A program made the position numbers and the translations under genes. Shown piece by piece: positions 55,772-64,000 of a DNA stretch of 64,000 bases. The first letter of the stretch is position 1. Each line of letters starts with the position of its first letter. Source of the DNA: Brooklawnia sp963780175 (GTDB lineage Bacteria; Actinomycetota; Actinomycetes; Propionibacteriales; Propionibacteriaceae); assembly GCA_963780175.1 (NCBI GenBank), contig CAWAAT010000003.1, positions 186,001 to 250,000 on the forward strand, given 5' to 3'. The notes below the pieces were generated by a model. The model did not search any database. It worked only from the letters and a program-made list of their open reading frames with translations, and had not been told where the DNA came from.

Positions 55772-55811
55772 TCTGAGGGCCAGGGGTTCATCAACCAGAC
55801 GGAGGCGTCAC

Positions 55812-56906
55812 ATGACACAGGACTGGGCGGGCGATCCGCAGAACGCGTCCACCGACGGGGCGTTCGAGCGCGACACGACCTACATCGCCGACCGAATTGT
55901 CGCGTCGGTGCCGCCGGGCTCCGGTCCGCAGCCGATGCCCGGCACGGCAGGGCGCGTCGGGGAGTTGTTGTGGCCGGTCGAGGCCGGCCGCTACCGCTTG
56001 ATGGCCGCGAGGGCCTGCCCGTGGGCCCACCGTGCGGTCATCGTCCGTCGGCTGATGGGTCTGGAGGAGGCGTTCTCGCTCAGTCTGGCCGCGCCGACCC
56101 ATGACGTTCGGTCGTGGAACTACCACGGCCAGTACCCCGACGGCATCGACCCCGTGCTGCAGATTCCGAGGTTGCAGGACGCGTACCTCGCACGCGTCCC
56201 CAACTACCCGCGGGGCATCACCGTGCCGGCGATGGCCGAGGTCTCGACGGGTCGGGTCGTGACCAATGACTACAACCAGATGACCATCGACGTCATCCGG
56301 GAGTGGGGGGACTTCACGCGCCGGGGCGCGCCCGAGCTCTACCCCGACGATCTGGTCGACGAGATCGAGTCGGTCAACGAACTGATCTACGACAAGATCA
56401 ACAACGGTGTCTACAAGTGTGGCTTCGCCCGCACCCAGAAGTATTACGACAACTCCTATCGCGAGTTGTGGGAGGCCATCGACCAGATCACGGAGCGGTT
56501 GGCGTCCCGCCGCTACCTGGTGGGCGACCACATCACGCTGGCCGACATCAGGCTGTTCACCACCCTGGTGCGCTTCGACGCCGTCTACCACGGGCACTTC
56601 AAGGCCAACCGCAGCAAGATCAGCGAGATCCCGGTGCTGTGGGGGTACCTGCGCGACCTGTTCCAGACCCCGGGTTTCGGCGACACCGTCGACTTCCCGC
56701 AGGTCAAGGAGCACTACTACGTCGTCCACAAGGAGGTCAACCCCACTCAGGTGGTGCCGCTCGGCCCCGACCTGAGCGGCCTGTTGACTGCCCACGGACG
56801 CGAGGAGTTGGGCGGCTCGCCGTTCGGAGACGGGACCCCACCCGGCCCGCTGGCGCCCGACGAGCGTCCCCCCGCGGGCTCGAACCCGCTCTACGCTGCG
56901 TCCTGA
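55812..56906 (+). CDS. Glutathionyl-hydroquinone reductase-like (Xi-class GST)
   Basis: About 364 residues. The CPWA active site appears as AARACPWAHRAVIVRRL, and FARTQKYYDNSY, DIRLFTTLVRFDAVYHGHFKANRS is the conserved C-terminal helix block of YqjG-type enzymes. Those remove glutathione from hydroquinone conjugates. This lineage probably uses mycothiol (the mshAB-like pair is in the window), so a mycothiolyl-hydroquinone reductase activity is a reasonable inference. Confidence 0.9.
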   Translation: MTQDWAGDPQNASTDGAFERDTTYIADRIVASVPPGSGPQPMPGTAGRVGELLWPVEAGRYRLMAARACPWAHRAVIVRRLMGLEEAFSLSLAAPTHDVRSWNYHGQYPDGIDPVLQIPRLQDAYLARVPNYPRGITVPAMAEVSTGRVVTNDYNQMTIDVIREWGDFTRRGAPELYPDDLVDEIESVNELIYDKINNGVYKCGFARTQKYYDNSYRELWEAIDQITERLASRRYLVGDHITLADIRLFTTLVRFDAVYHGHFKANRSKISEIPVLWGYLRDLFQTPGFGDTVDFPQVKEHYYVVHKEVNPTQVVPLGPDLSGLLTAHGREELGGSPFGDGTPPGPLAPDERPPAGSNPLYAAS

Positions 56907-56912
56907 CATGGC

Positions 56913-57938
56913 TCAGCCCAACAGGGCCTCGGCCAGCAGCCCTGCCACCATGGTGACGACTGCCCGGCCGTCCTCCTCGGACAGGTGCCCCGTGCTCAGC
57001 ACGACCATCGAGTAGGCGGCCTGGGGCGACCAGACGTATCCCATCGAATGGCTGGTCCAGGTGACCAACCCGGTCTCCGGGTCGACGGGGTCGTCCAGCC
57101 AGCCATTCTTCAGGGCGACCACCGCCCCCGACGGCGCGCCCGCGTCGAGGCCCCACACCTGTTCCGGCTCAACCCGCCGCATCAGATCGAGCAGGTAGTC
57201 GCTGTCCGTACGGTTGAGCAGGTCGCCGTCGACGAGGTGCCGGACGAGGGTCAGTTGGTCGTTCGCGGTGATGGCCGTCAGGCCCCAGTCCTCGTCGGCG
57301 TAACTGGGCACGGTGTGGCTCATACCGGCGGCGGCGAAGAACTCGGCCACCCCGTTGGCCCCGCCGATGATCTCCCAGAGCCACTGCTGGGAGTCGTTGT
57401 CCGAGTAGGTGATCGCGGCCTCGGCGAGCGCCCACTCCTCCTCGGTGACCGCAGGGCCCCGGGTAGTCGCCTGCCAGAGCCGGGCTGCGACGGTGGCGAC
57501 CTTGATGGTGCTGGCCGCCAGGAACTCTCGGTCGCCGTTCATCGAGCAACTGGCGCCGGTGCTGGCGTCGTGCACGGCGAAGGCGACCGGTCGGTCGGTG
57601 CTGCCGGTGATCGCGGCCTCGGCGGCGATGATCCGGCCGACCACCTGACGGGCCCCCTCGCCCTCGGCGAACTGACAGACGATGTCGCCGGGTTGCATGG
57701 GAATCGGGAAGGGTTCGGCGTCCGGCCAGTCGAGCACCGGGCCAGGCGTGGCGGAGGCCGAGGCCGTTGGCGAGGGTGGGCGTGGCGCGGACGCCTGCGG
57801 GGAGGCTGAGGCGCTGACAGGCGGGGAGGGTGCGGAGCGGGGTAGCGCCGGCCCCCCGCCAAGGGCCAGGAGCAGGGCGCCGACCACTGCGACCCCGGCC
57901 ACCCCGGCGGGCGTTCGTCTTGAGCTTCGCGTGGCCAC
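56913..57938 (-). CDS. Class A beta-lactamase-fold serine hydrolase, secreted or membrane anchored
   Basis: About 341 residues. A hydrophobic segment AGVAGVAVVGALLLALGG near the N-terminus is followed by a Pro/Ser/Ala-rich linker and a domain with ASTIKVA (SxxK), YSDNDS (SDN) and LKNGW (KxG). The motifs match beta-lactamases and small serine peptidases, but lack of the Omega-loop ExxxN pattern in an obvious position means beta-lactam hydrolysis cannot be asserted. GTG 57938 is chosen to avoid overlapping the upstream HAD gene by 65 bp. Confidence 0.8.
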   Translation of the reverse strand: MATRSSRRTPAGVAGVAVVGALLLALGGGPALPRSAPSPPVSASASPQASAPRPPSPTASASATPGPVLDWPDAEPFPIPMQPGDIVCQFAEGEGARQVVGRIIAAEAAITGSTDRPVAFAVHDASTGASCSMNGDREFLAASTIKVATVAARLWQATTRGPAVTEEEWALAEAAITYSDNDSQQWLWEIIGGANGVAEFFAAAGMSHTVPSYADEDWGLTAITANDQLTLVRHLVDGDLLNRTDSDYLLDLMRRVEPEQVWGLDAGAPSGAVVALKNGWLDDPVDPETGLVTWTSHSMGYVWSPQAAYSMVVLSTGHLSEEDGRAVVTMVAGLLAEALLG

Positions 57939-57949
57939 GGCGTCCGGTC

Positions 57950-58669
57950 TCAGAACTCGATCTCGGCCAGGGAAGCCACCCAGATCTCGGCCTGCGGTGT
58001 CTGTGCCTCGCGGCACAGGTGGCAGACCATCAGCCCGGCAGCCCGCCCGCCCGCCACGTCGGTGACCGGATTGTCGCCGATCATCAACGTCTCACCCGCC
58101 GTCGTCCCCAGCCGGAGGCATGCGGCCTCGAAGGCCCGGACGTCAGGCTTGGCGGCCGGCAGGTCGCTGGAGGCCAGCATGATCAGGCGTTCGTCCGCCA
58201 ACCCCAGGGCACGCAACTTGCGTGTCTGGTAGGCGGTCTCCCCGTTGGTCAACACGCCCACCGGACGCCCAGAGCCGAGCGCCCGCGTCAAGGCGTCCCG
58301 GGCGTCCGGGAACGGCCGCCAGTTGGCCTCGTAGATCGCCCGCAGCTGGTCGAACTCTTCGATGGCCCGCTCGATGGACCAGTCGGACGCCCACGGCAGG
58401 AACCCCCGAACCCGACCGGCCCGCTGCCCCAGCAGGTCGATTTCGCCACGCGTGTAGCGGTCGAACCACTCGTCCTCGAGTCCCTGCCATCGAGCCAACG
58501 TCTCGACGGGGCCGAGGTGCCAGCCGGGCAGGTTGCCCGTCCACTCGAGCACGGCGGCGTTGCGGGTGGACGAGTAGTCGCTGAGGGTGTCGTCCAGGTC
58601 GAACAGCACGCCACGAACCCGGTCAGGCACGCGGAATGCACCCGGCAGGAAGCCCACCTGTCCAGCCAT
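57950..58669 (-). CDS. HAD-superfamily hydrolase
   Basis: About 239 residues. Motif I is VLFDLDDTLSDY, motif II GVLTNGETAYQTRKL, motif III AKPDVRAF with Lys, and motif IV MIGDNPVTDVAGGRAAG. It is a soluble phosphatase with a helical cap, like YjjG-type nucleotide or sugar phosphatases. GGAGGTGG directly precedes ATG 58669, a strong ribosome site. Its stop is 11 bp from the next gene on the same strand. Confidence 0.9.
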   Translation of the reverse strand: MAGQVGFLPGAFRVPDRVRGVLFDLDDTLSDYSSTRNAAVLEWTGNLPGWHLGPVETLARWQGLEDEWFDRYTRGEIDLLGQRAGRVRGFLPWASDWSIERAIEEFDQLRAIYEANWRPFPDARDALTRALGSGRPVGVLTNGETAYQTRKLRALGLADERLIMLASSDLPAAKPDVRAFEAACLRLGTTAGETLMIGDNPVTDVAGGRAAGLMVCHLCREAQTPQAEIWVASLAEIEF

Positions 58670-58762
58670 CGTCCACCTCCTGTGCTATGGCCCCGCACCA
58701 CTTTACGGGCCCGCTGTCGGCGGCACTCGTCCGAAAGCCGGACGCGGCACTAGGGTGGGGCC

Positions 58763-59353
58763 ATGCCGCACGACCATCCCTTCGCCGAGCGGTGGAACCA
58801 CAACTCCTGGCGCTACCCGATGATCGCCGAGTTGGTCGCCGACTGCCCGTTGGTCCTCGATGTGGGGTGCGGCGACGGCACGCTCGCCCGCTACATCGCG
58901 GGCCAGGGTCATCAGGTCATCGGCATCGATCGTGATCGCATGGTGCTGCCCCAGGATTCTGAGGGAACCCATTTCTTGTTGGGCGATGCCACCGGACTGC
59001 CCTTCCCGCATGACTCGTTCGACGCGGTGGTCAGCGTCGCGGTGCTGCACCAGACGCGGCTCGATCTCGCGCTCGTCGAGATGCGCCGCGTGCTCAAGCC
59101 GGGTGGTCTGCTGGTGGACGTGGGAATCGCCCGCGACAAGGGAATCAACGAAGTGCTTCGGTCGGCCTGCGACATCCCCGGCCACCTGGTGGCCAGGCCA
59201 GGCACGACCGCTTGGGAACCACAGACGACCCGTATCGACCCCACGCTCGGCTGGGCCGAGACCCGGGACGCGATCCGGCTGATCCTGCCCGGGGCCCAGT
59301 TCCGCCGCATCGGTGGCTGGCGCTACCTGGCAACCTGGCGCCGTCCCACCTGA
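58763..59353 (+). CDS. Class I SAM-dependent methyltransferase
   Basis: About 196 residues, Methyltransf_11 type. Motif I LVLDVGCGDGTLARYIA, then GIDRDRMVL, and the post-motif GLPFPHDSFDAVVSVAVLHQT, LKPGGLLVDVGIA. The substrate is unknown; similar small proteins methylate sugars, quinones or metabolites. It is a plus-strand gene between the HAD gene and pntA, and its own promoter is not visible. Confidence 0.87.
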   Translation: MPHDHPFAERWNHNSWRYPMIAELVADCPLVLDVGCGDGTLARYIAGQGHQVIGIDRDRMVLPQDSEGTHFLLGDATGLPFPHDSFDAVVSVAVLHQTRLDLALVEMRRVLKPGGLLVDVGIARDKGINEVLRSACDIPGHLVARPGTTAWEPQTTRIDPTLGWAETRDAIRLILPGAQFRRIGGWRYLATWRRPT

Positions 59354-59425
59354 GGTGCCAAAACACCGGGACGCGTTGTCGGCCCCGCTGCCGGGAAGGC
59401 CGGGGGCCATCGATAGGCTGAGCCC

Positions 59426-60976
59426 ATGAGGATAGGTATTCCACGAGAATCCCTGCCCGGTGAGAATCGAGTGGCTGCCACACCTGTGACCGTGCCGCAA
59501 TTGATCAAGCTGGGCTATTCGGTCGTCGTCGAGACCAAGGCGGGGCAGCGCGCGTCGTTCCCCGACTCGGCCTACACGGCAGCCGGAGCCGAGATCGGGA
59601 CGGCAGCAGACGTGTGGGGAGCCGACATCGTGCTCTCCGTCAACGAACCCAGTGTCGAAGAGCTCGAGTCGATGCGGTCGGGGGCAGTGCTCATCACGTT
59701 CCTGTACCCACGGCAGAACGCTGCGCTGCTCGAGGCCCTGAAGAAGCAGGGCGTCACCGGCATGTCGATGGACATGGTGCCCCGCATCTCGCGCGCCCAG
59801 TCGATGGACGCGCTGAGCTCGATGGCCAACATCTCCGGTTACCGGGCGATCGTCGAGGCGTCGTACGAGTTCGGACGTACCTTCGGTGGCCAGGTGACGG
59901 CGGCGGGCAAGGTGGCCCCTGCCAAGGTCTTCGTCATCGGCACCGGTGTCGCGGGTCTGGCCGCGCTGGGCGCGGCGAACTCGCGCGGCGCCGAGGTTTA
60001 CGCGACAGACGTGCGTCCCGAGACCGCCGAACAGGTGGAGTCGATGGGCGCCACCTTCCTCAAGGTGCGCAGCAGCACCGAGGACCAGGGTGTCAGCTCG
60101 GACGGCTACGCCAAGGAGACCTCGGACGACTACAACGTTCGGGCCGCCGAGCTGTACATGGAGCAGGCCCAGAAGGTCGACATTCTTGTCACCACAGCGG
60201 CGATCCCCGGGCGTCCCTCGCCCAAGCTGATCACCACCGAGATGGTGGAAGCCATGAAGCCGGGCTCGGTCATCGTCGACCTGGCTGCGTTGGGTGGCGG
60301 AAACTGCGAGTTGACGCGTCCCGGAGAGAAGTACGTCACCGAGAACGGCGTCACCATCATCGGCTACACCGATCTGCCCAGTCGGCTGCCCGGCCTGGCC
60401 AGCCAGCTCTACGGCACCAACCTGGTGAACCTGCTGAAGCTCGCCACACCCGTCCTCGGACGGCCAGCTCGTCGTCGACTTCGACGACGAGGTGCTGCGC
60501 AACATGACGGTGACCCGCGACGGCGAGATCACCTTCCCGCCGCCGCCCATCCAGGTATCCGGCCGCCCCAGTGGCGGTCCCGGCCAAGGATGTGGCCGTC
60601 AAGGCAGTCGAGACACCCAAGGTGCCCAAGCCGTGGTGGGTCAGCTTCGCGGTCGTCGGCGTCCTCTCGGTCGCCCTGATCGGCCTGCTGACCGTCGCCC
60701 CCAGCTCGTTCGTCTCGCTGTTCGGGGTGTTCGCGCTGGCGCTGGTCGTCGGTTACTACGTGGTCTGGAACGTGACCGCGGCCCTGCACACGCCCGCTGA
60801 TGAGCGTCACCAATGCGGTGTCGGGCATCATCCTGGTCGGTGCGATCACCCAATTGGGCAACGACAACTGGGCGATCAAGATCGTCGCGATGATCGCGGT
60901 GCTGATCTCCAGCATCAACGTCTTCGGTGGGTTCACCGTGACCCAGCGCATGCTCACGATGTTCCGGAAGGGCTGA
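59426..60976 (+). CDS. pntA: NAD(P) transhydrogenase alpha subunit (three frameshifts)
   Basis: Repaired length 515 residues, as in E. coli PntA (510), so one chain holds the NAD-binding dI and membrane dII parts that many actinobacteria split into two genes. The start MRIGIPRESLPGENRVAATP, then MVPRISRAQSMDALSSMANI, VFVIGTGVAGLAALGAANSRGA and GYTDLPSRLPG match PntA. Extra bases are inferred at 60448-60460, at the GG of 60561-60562 and at 60793-60796. After repair the last part reads FALALVVGYYVVWNVTAALH and ends FGGFTVTQRMLTMFRKG. It passes hydride between NADH and NADP+ using the proton gradient. Confidence 0.93.
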
Positions 60977-60982
60977 TCAGAG

Positions 60983-62464
60983 ATGCTCGCTAATTTCGTC
61001 CAGGCGACCTACATCGTCTCTGGTGTGCTGTTCATCCTTGCTCTGGCCGGGCTCTCCCGGTTCGACACCTCCAAGCGCGGCAATGCGTTCGGCATCCTGG
61101 GCATGGCCCTGGCGGTCACCGCCACCATCGTCGCCGTCTGGGCCCCCGAGAGCTGGCGCGGCACCGACTGGGCCGACCGGATGCCCAGCTTCGTCGGGGT
61201 CGCTGGCACAGGTCCGCTGGTGATGTTCCTGGTCGCGGTGCTGCTCGGTGCAGCGTTCGGCATCTACAAGGCCACCAAGGTTGAGATGACCGGCATGCCG
61301 CAGTTGATCGCCCAGCTGCACAGCTTCGTCGGTCTGGCTGCGGTGTTGATCGGCTTCAACGTCTTCATCGAGATCGACCGCGAGCTGGCGGCCGGTCATG
61401 ACCACCAGAACCTGAGCTTCCACCTGGCCGAGGTGTGGATCGGCATCTTCATCGGTGCGGTGACCTTCACCGGTTCGATCGTGGCCTGGGGCAAGCTGGC
61501 CGAGAAGTTCCCGTCCAAGCCGCTGACGCTGCCCGGACGCAATCTGCTCAACCTGGCCACCATGGTCGGCATCATCGGCTGTGGCGTGTGGTTCCAGAAC
61601 AGCACGTCCTGGATCCCGCTGGTCATCCTGACGCTGCTCAGCCTTTTCCTCGGCTTCCACCTGGTGGCCGCCATCGGCGGTGCGGACATGCCCGTCGTGA
61701 TCTCGATGTTGAACAGCTACTCCGGCTTCGCGGCCGCCTTCAGCGGCTTCGCCCTGGGCATGAACGTGTTGATCATCACCGGTGCGCTGGTCGGCGCATC
61801 CGGTGCGATCCTGAGCTTCATCATGTGCCGGGCGATGAACCGGTCGTTCATCTCCGTGATCCTGGGCGGCTTCGGCACCGAGGCCATGGTGGTCGCGGAC
61901 GGCCCGCAGGGCGAGATCCAGGAGGTCAAGGCTGACGAGTTGGCCGGCTGGCTGGCCGATGCCCGTTCGGTCATGATCACCCCCGGTTACGGCATGGCGG
62001 TTGCCCAGGCCCAGTACCCGGTCGCCGAGCTCACCAAGCGGCTCGCCGACGCCGGGGTGAAGGTCAGGTTCGCCATCCATCCGGTGGCCGGACGCCTGCC
62101 CGGCCACATGAACGTGCTGCTCGCCGAGGCCCGCGTCCCGTACGACATCGTGTACGAGATGGACGAGGTGAACGACGAGTGGGACGAGATCGACGTGGTG
62201 CTGGTCATCGGTGCCAATGACACGGTCAACCCCTCGGCCATGCAGCCGGGCACCCCGATCTCGGGCATGCCGGTGCTGCACGTCTGGGAGGCCAAGAAGG
62301 TCGTCGTCTTCAAGCGTTCGATGAAGCCCGGTTACGCAGGTGTCGAGAACCCGCTGTTCTTCCACGACAACACGTGGATGTGCTTCGGCGACGCCAAGGC
62401 CACCGTCGACGGCATCAACACCGCGCTGCCTGCGGGCGTCGCGAACAAGGCGATCACCGCCTGA
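60983..62464 (+). CDS. pntB: NAD(P) transhydrogenase beta subunit
   Basis: About 493 residues. The N-terminal half has multiple membrane helices (GALVGASGAILSFIMCRAMNRS), the C-terminal half is the NADP-binding dIII: VMITPGYGMAVAQAQYPV, FAIHPVAGRLPGHMNVLLAEA, VIGANDTVNPSAM and KRSMKPGYAGVENPLFF. It is 6 bp after pntA, with AGAG before the ATG. Together they make NADPH for biosynthesis. Confidence 0.96.
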   Translation: MLANFVQATYIVSGVLFILALAGLSRFDTSKRGNAFGILGMALAVTATIVAVWAPESWRGTDWADRMPSFVGVAGTGPLVMFLVAVLLGAAFGIYKATKVEMTGMPQLIAQLHSFVGLAAVLIGFNVFIEIDRELAAGHDHQNLSFHLAEVWIGIFIGAVTFTGSIVAWGKLAEKFPSKPLTLPGRNLLNLATMVGIIGCGVWFQNSTSWIPLVILTLLSLFLGFHLVAAIGGADMPVVISMLNSYSGFAAAFSGFALGMNVLIITGALVGASGAILSFIMCRAMNRSFISVILGGFGTEAMVVADGPQGEIQEVKADELAGWLADARSVMITPGYGMAVAQAQYPVAELTKRLADAGVKVRFAIHPVAGRLPGHMNVLLAEARVPYDIVYEMDEVNDEWDEIDVVLVIGANDTVNPSAMQPGTPISGMPVLHVWEAKKVVVFKRSMKPGYAGVENPLFFHDNTWMCFGDAKATVDGINTALPAGVANKAITA

Positions 62465-62485
62465 CATCGCCCCTCAGATGGGCGC

Positions 62486-62523
62486 ACAGCGCGCGGCTCC
62501 CCTCGGGAGTCGCGCGCTGTTTC
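62486..62523 (+). terminator. Terminator of the pntAB operon
   Basis: ACAGCGCGCGGCTCCC (62486-62501), 3-nt loop, GGGAGTCGCGCGCTGT (62505-62520) with one G-T pair, then TTC. It starts 22 bp after the pntB stop. Confidence 0.85.
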
Positions 62524-62602
62524 ATGCCCAGCACCACGCACCTCACGAAACCCCTTGACCTGACTTGGCTCAGAGCCTGTTCGGGCCCGGTAGCCACCCC
62601 AG

Positions 62603-62716
62603 GCGTGACCAAGGTCCTGACGGTCGCCCGACAGGGCAGCCGCGAGACCCCGGGAGCCCAGTCGGACAGGCATCCCAGACACCGCCCACCGAAATCGTCA
62701 GGACCTTTGTCACGCC
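62603..62716. repeat. 114-bp element with 21-bp imperfect terminal inverted repeats
   Basis: GGCGTGACCAAGGTCCTGAC (plus G) at 62603-62623 is repeated inverted at 62696-62716, with one mismatch in 21. No target-site duplication and no ORF inside. It lies between the pntAB terminator and the next gene (62831), so it may be a miniature mobile element or a regulator-binding pair for that gene. The remaining 62717-62830 holds only the gene's leader. Confidence 0.55.
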
Positions 62717-62830
62717 ACACCCACGAACGCCCCCGGACGCATTGACAGCGCCGCTCGGGAGTGGGACCCTGAGGCCAGCATCCCGGGCTGCGTCGTCCGG
62801 GGTTGACACTGGCCCACAGAGGTGGCTGTC

Positions 62831-64000
62831 ATGCTGGATACCACAGAACTTCCCACCATCGGCGTCACGGTCGATGGCGCCCCGCTGAACGTCAGGAGCG
62901 GACTCACCATCCTGCAGGCGCTGAAACAGGAGGGCGTGGGCGTGCCCTCGCTCTGCAACGACATCAGACTGGAACGCTCGAACGGCAACTGCGGACTGTG
63001 CGTCGTCGAACTGGGCGGCGATGCTCGTCCGGTCAAGGCCTGCATCACCCCCATCGAGGCGGGGATGTCCATCGTCACGCATTCGGCGACCCTGGATCCC
63101 TACCGGCGGCTGCGACTGGAGCAGCTGCTGACCGACCACAACGCCGACTGTGTCGCACCCTGCCAGCAGGCCTGCCCGGCCCACATCGACATCCAGCAGT
63201 ACCTGGGACACGTGGTCGACGGCAACTACCGGGCGGCGATCAAGGTGATCAAGGACGTCAACCCGTTCCCCTCGGTGTGTGGGCGGGTCTGCCCGCACCC
63301 CTGCGAGGCGCAGTGCCGGCGCAACCTGGTCGATTCACCGGTCGCCATCAACCACGTCAAGCGGTTCGCCGCCGACTGGGACCTGGCTCAGGGCGACCCG
63401 TGGATTCCCCAGGTCGGCCCTGCTACCGGCAAGCGCATCGCGATCGTCGGCGCCGGCCCCTCGGGGCTGACGGCAGCGTCCTACCTCGCCATGGCCGGGC
63501 ACAGCGTCACCGTCTACGAGAAGCAGCAGTCACCCGGCGGCATGATGCGCTACGGAATCCCCGAGTACCGCCTCCCCAAGCAGCAACTGGATGCCGAGAT
63601 CGCCACCATCACAGCCCTGGGCGTCGAGATCGTCACCGGACGCGGCCTCGGCACCCACCTGCACCTGGAGAACCTGCGCAAGGACCACGACGCCGTCTAT
63701 CTGGCGTTCGGTTCGTGGCAGGCCACGCCGATGGCGATGGACGGCGACAACCTGGACGGGGTGGTGCTGGGCATCACCTACTTGGAGCAGGTCACCAAGG
63801 GCGCCGACCCGCACCCCGGCGACGACGTCGTCGTGGTCGGTGGCGGCAACACCGCCATCGACTGCGTCCGCACCGCACTACGGCGCGGCGCGAAGAACGT
63901 GAAACTGATCTACCGGCGCACCCTCCAGGAGATGCCCGCCGAACCGCACGAGGTCGCCGACGCGATGGCCGAAGGCGTCGAGATGGTCTTCCTGACGGCC
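62831..64000 (+). CDS. 2Fe-2S ferredoxin/GltD-type NAD(P)-FAD oxidoreductase, 3' partial
   Basis: Open to the window end (390 codons). The N-terminus (residues 1-85) is a 2Fe-2S ferredoxin-like domain: VPSLCNDIRLERSNGNCGLC, then VKACITPI. Next comes the GltD-like 4Fe-4S region CVAPCQQACPAHIDI and CGRVCPHPCEAQCRRNLVDS, and the FAD and NAD(P) motifs IAIVGAGPSGLTAASYLA and VVVVGGGNTAIDCVRTALRR. Proteins like this deliver electrons between NAD(P)H and iron-sulfur partners, for instance in formate dehydrogenase or ferredoxin reductases. GAGGTGG precedes ATG 62831. The remainder beyond 64000 decides its family. Confidence 0.9.
   Translation, partial: MLDTTELPTIGVTVDGAPLNVRSGLTILQALKQEGVGVPSLCNDIRLERSNGNCGLCVVELGGDARPVKACITPIEAGMSIVTHSATLDPYRRLRLEQLLTDHNADCVAPCQQACPAHIDIQQYLGHVVDGNYRAAIKVIKDVNPFPSVCGRVCPHPCEAQCRRNLVDSPVAINHVKRFAADWDLAQGDPWIPQVGPATGKRIAIVGAGPSGLTAASYLAMAGHSVTVYEKQQSPGGMMRYGIPEYRLPKQQLDAEIATITALGVEIVTGRGLGTHLHLENLRKDHDAVYLAFGSWQATPMAMDGDNLDGVVLGITYLEQVTKGADPHPGDDVVVVGGGNTAIDCVRTALRRGAKNVKLIYRRTLQEMPAEPHEVADAMAEGVEMVFLTA

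Noticed and set aside
56913..57938. True antibiotic-resistance beta-lactamase
   Set aside because: SxxK, SDN and KxG are present, but these also occur in housekeeping serine hydrolases; no clear Omega-loop Glu seen.
60977..62467. Minus-strand frame covering all of pntB
   Set aside because: Antisense shadow; sense pntB is complete and conserved.

Overview
The window is a continuous, gene-dense, high-GC stretch of an actinobacterial chromosome. The indicators are GTG and TTG starts, ATGA/TGATG coupled genes, an adjacent mshA/mshB-like mycothiol pair, and a class A PBP with a Thr/Pro-rich tail. Respiratory nitrate reductase, a CoA-transferase and a proton-pumping transhydrogenase suggest a facultative anaerobe, possibly a Propionibacteriales/Propionibacteriaceae-like organism. 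That placement is inference; no rRNA or marker gene is present. I see no tRNA, rRNA, CRISPR array, prophage or intact insertion sequence.

Layout. 1-4.7 kb (+): end of a class A PBP and membrane GT87/PIG-V-type glycosyltransferases. 4.7-10.5 kb: PfkB-type sugar kinase, TetR regulator, GH13 enzyme, glycerate kinase, small acetyltransferase, orphan CBM48 protein, AAA ATPase. 10.5-14.3 kb: MacB/LolD-type ABC exporter with a divergent TetR regulator. 14.3-17.8 kb (-): sulfide:quinone-reductase-like flavoprotein with a small partner, then a NapH-like polyferredoxin with an unusual tandem-repeat membrane protein. 17.9-32.3 kb (-): oxidoreductase, a eukaryotic-type tandem 6-phosphofructokinase, ilvE, quinone reductase lpdA, an orphan nucleotidyltransferase/PqqD pair, azlCD, nadE, a hexose-6-P mutarotase, and nagA coupled to a CoA-transferase. 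32.4-42.3 kb: narGHJI (-) divergent from two NarK transporters (+). 42.3-50.8 kb: mshA-mshB, a divergent prs paralogue, an acyl-CoA ligase coupled to a KstD-like flavoprotein, a lipoprotein sugar dehydrogenase and a TetR regulator. 51-55.4 kb (+): a very large acyl-CoA dehydratase activase/dehydratase protein behind a perfect TetR-type palindrome. 55.4-62.5 kb: two gene remnants, a glutathionyl-hydroquinone-reductase-like enzyme, a beta-lactamase-fold hydrolase, a HAD phosphatase, a methyltransferase and pntAB. 62.8 kb to the end: a 2Fe-2S/GltD-type flavoprotein that runs off the window.

Together the genes describe central sugar metabolism (PFK, mutarotase, nagA, kinases), NAD(P) homeostasis (nadE, pntAB, lpdA) and anaerobic redox chemistry (nar, SQR-like and NapH-like proteins, acyl-CoA dehydratase).

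An important caveat: five otherwise intact loci (the glycosyltransferase, PFK, nadE, the acyl-CoA dehydratase and pntA) are broken by single extra bases, mostly at C-run/G-run junctions such as CCCGGG. Removing one base at each site restores full-length family proteins. I treat these as probable sequencing or assembly insertions, not pseudogenes, and give coordinates spanning the repaired genes.
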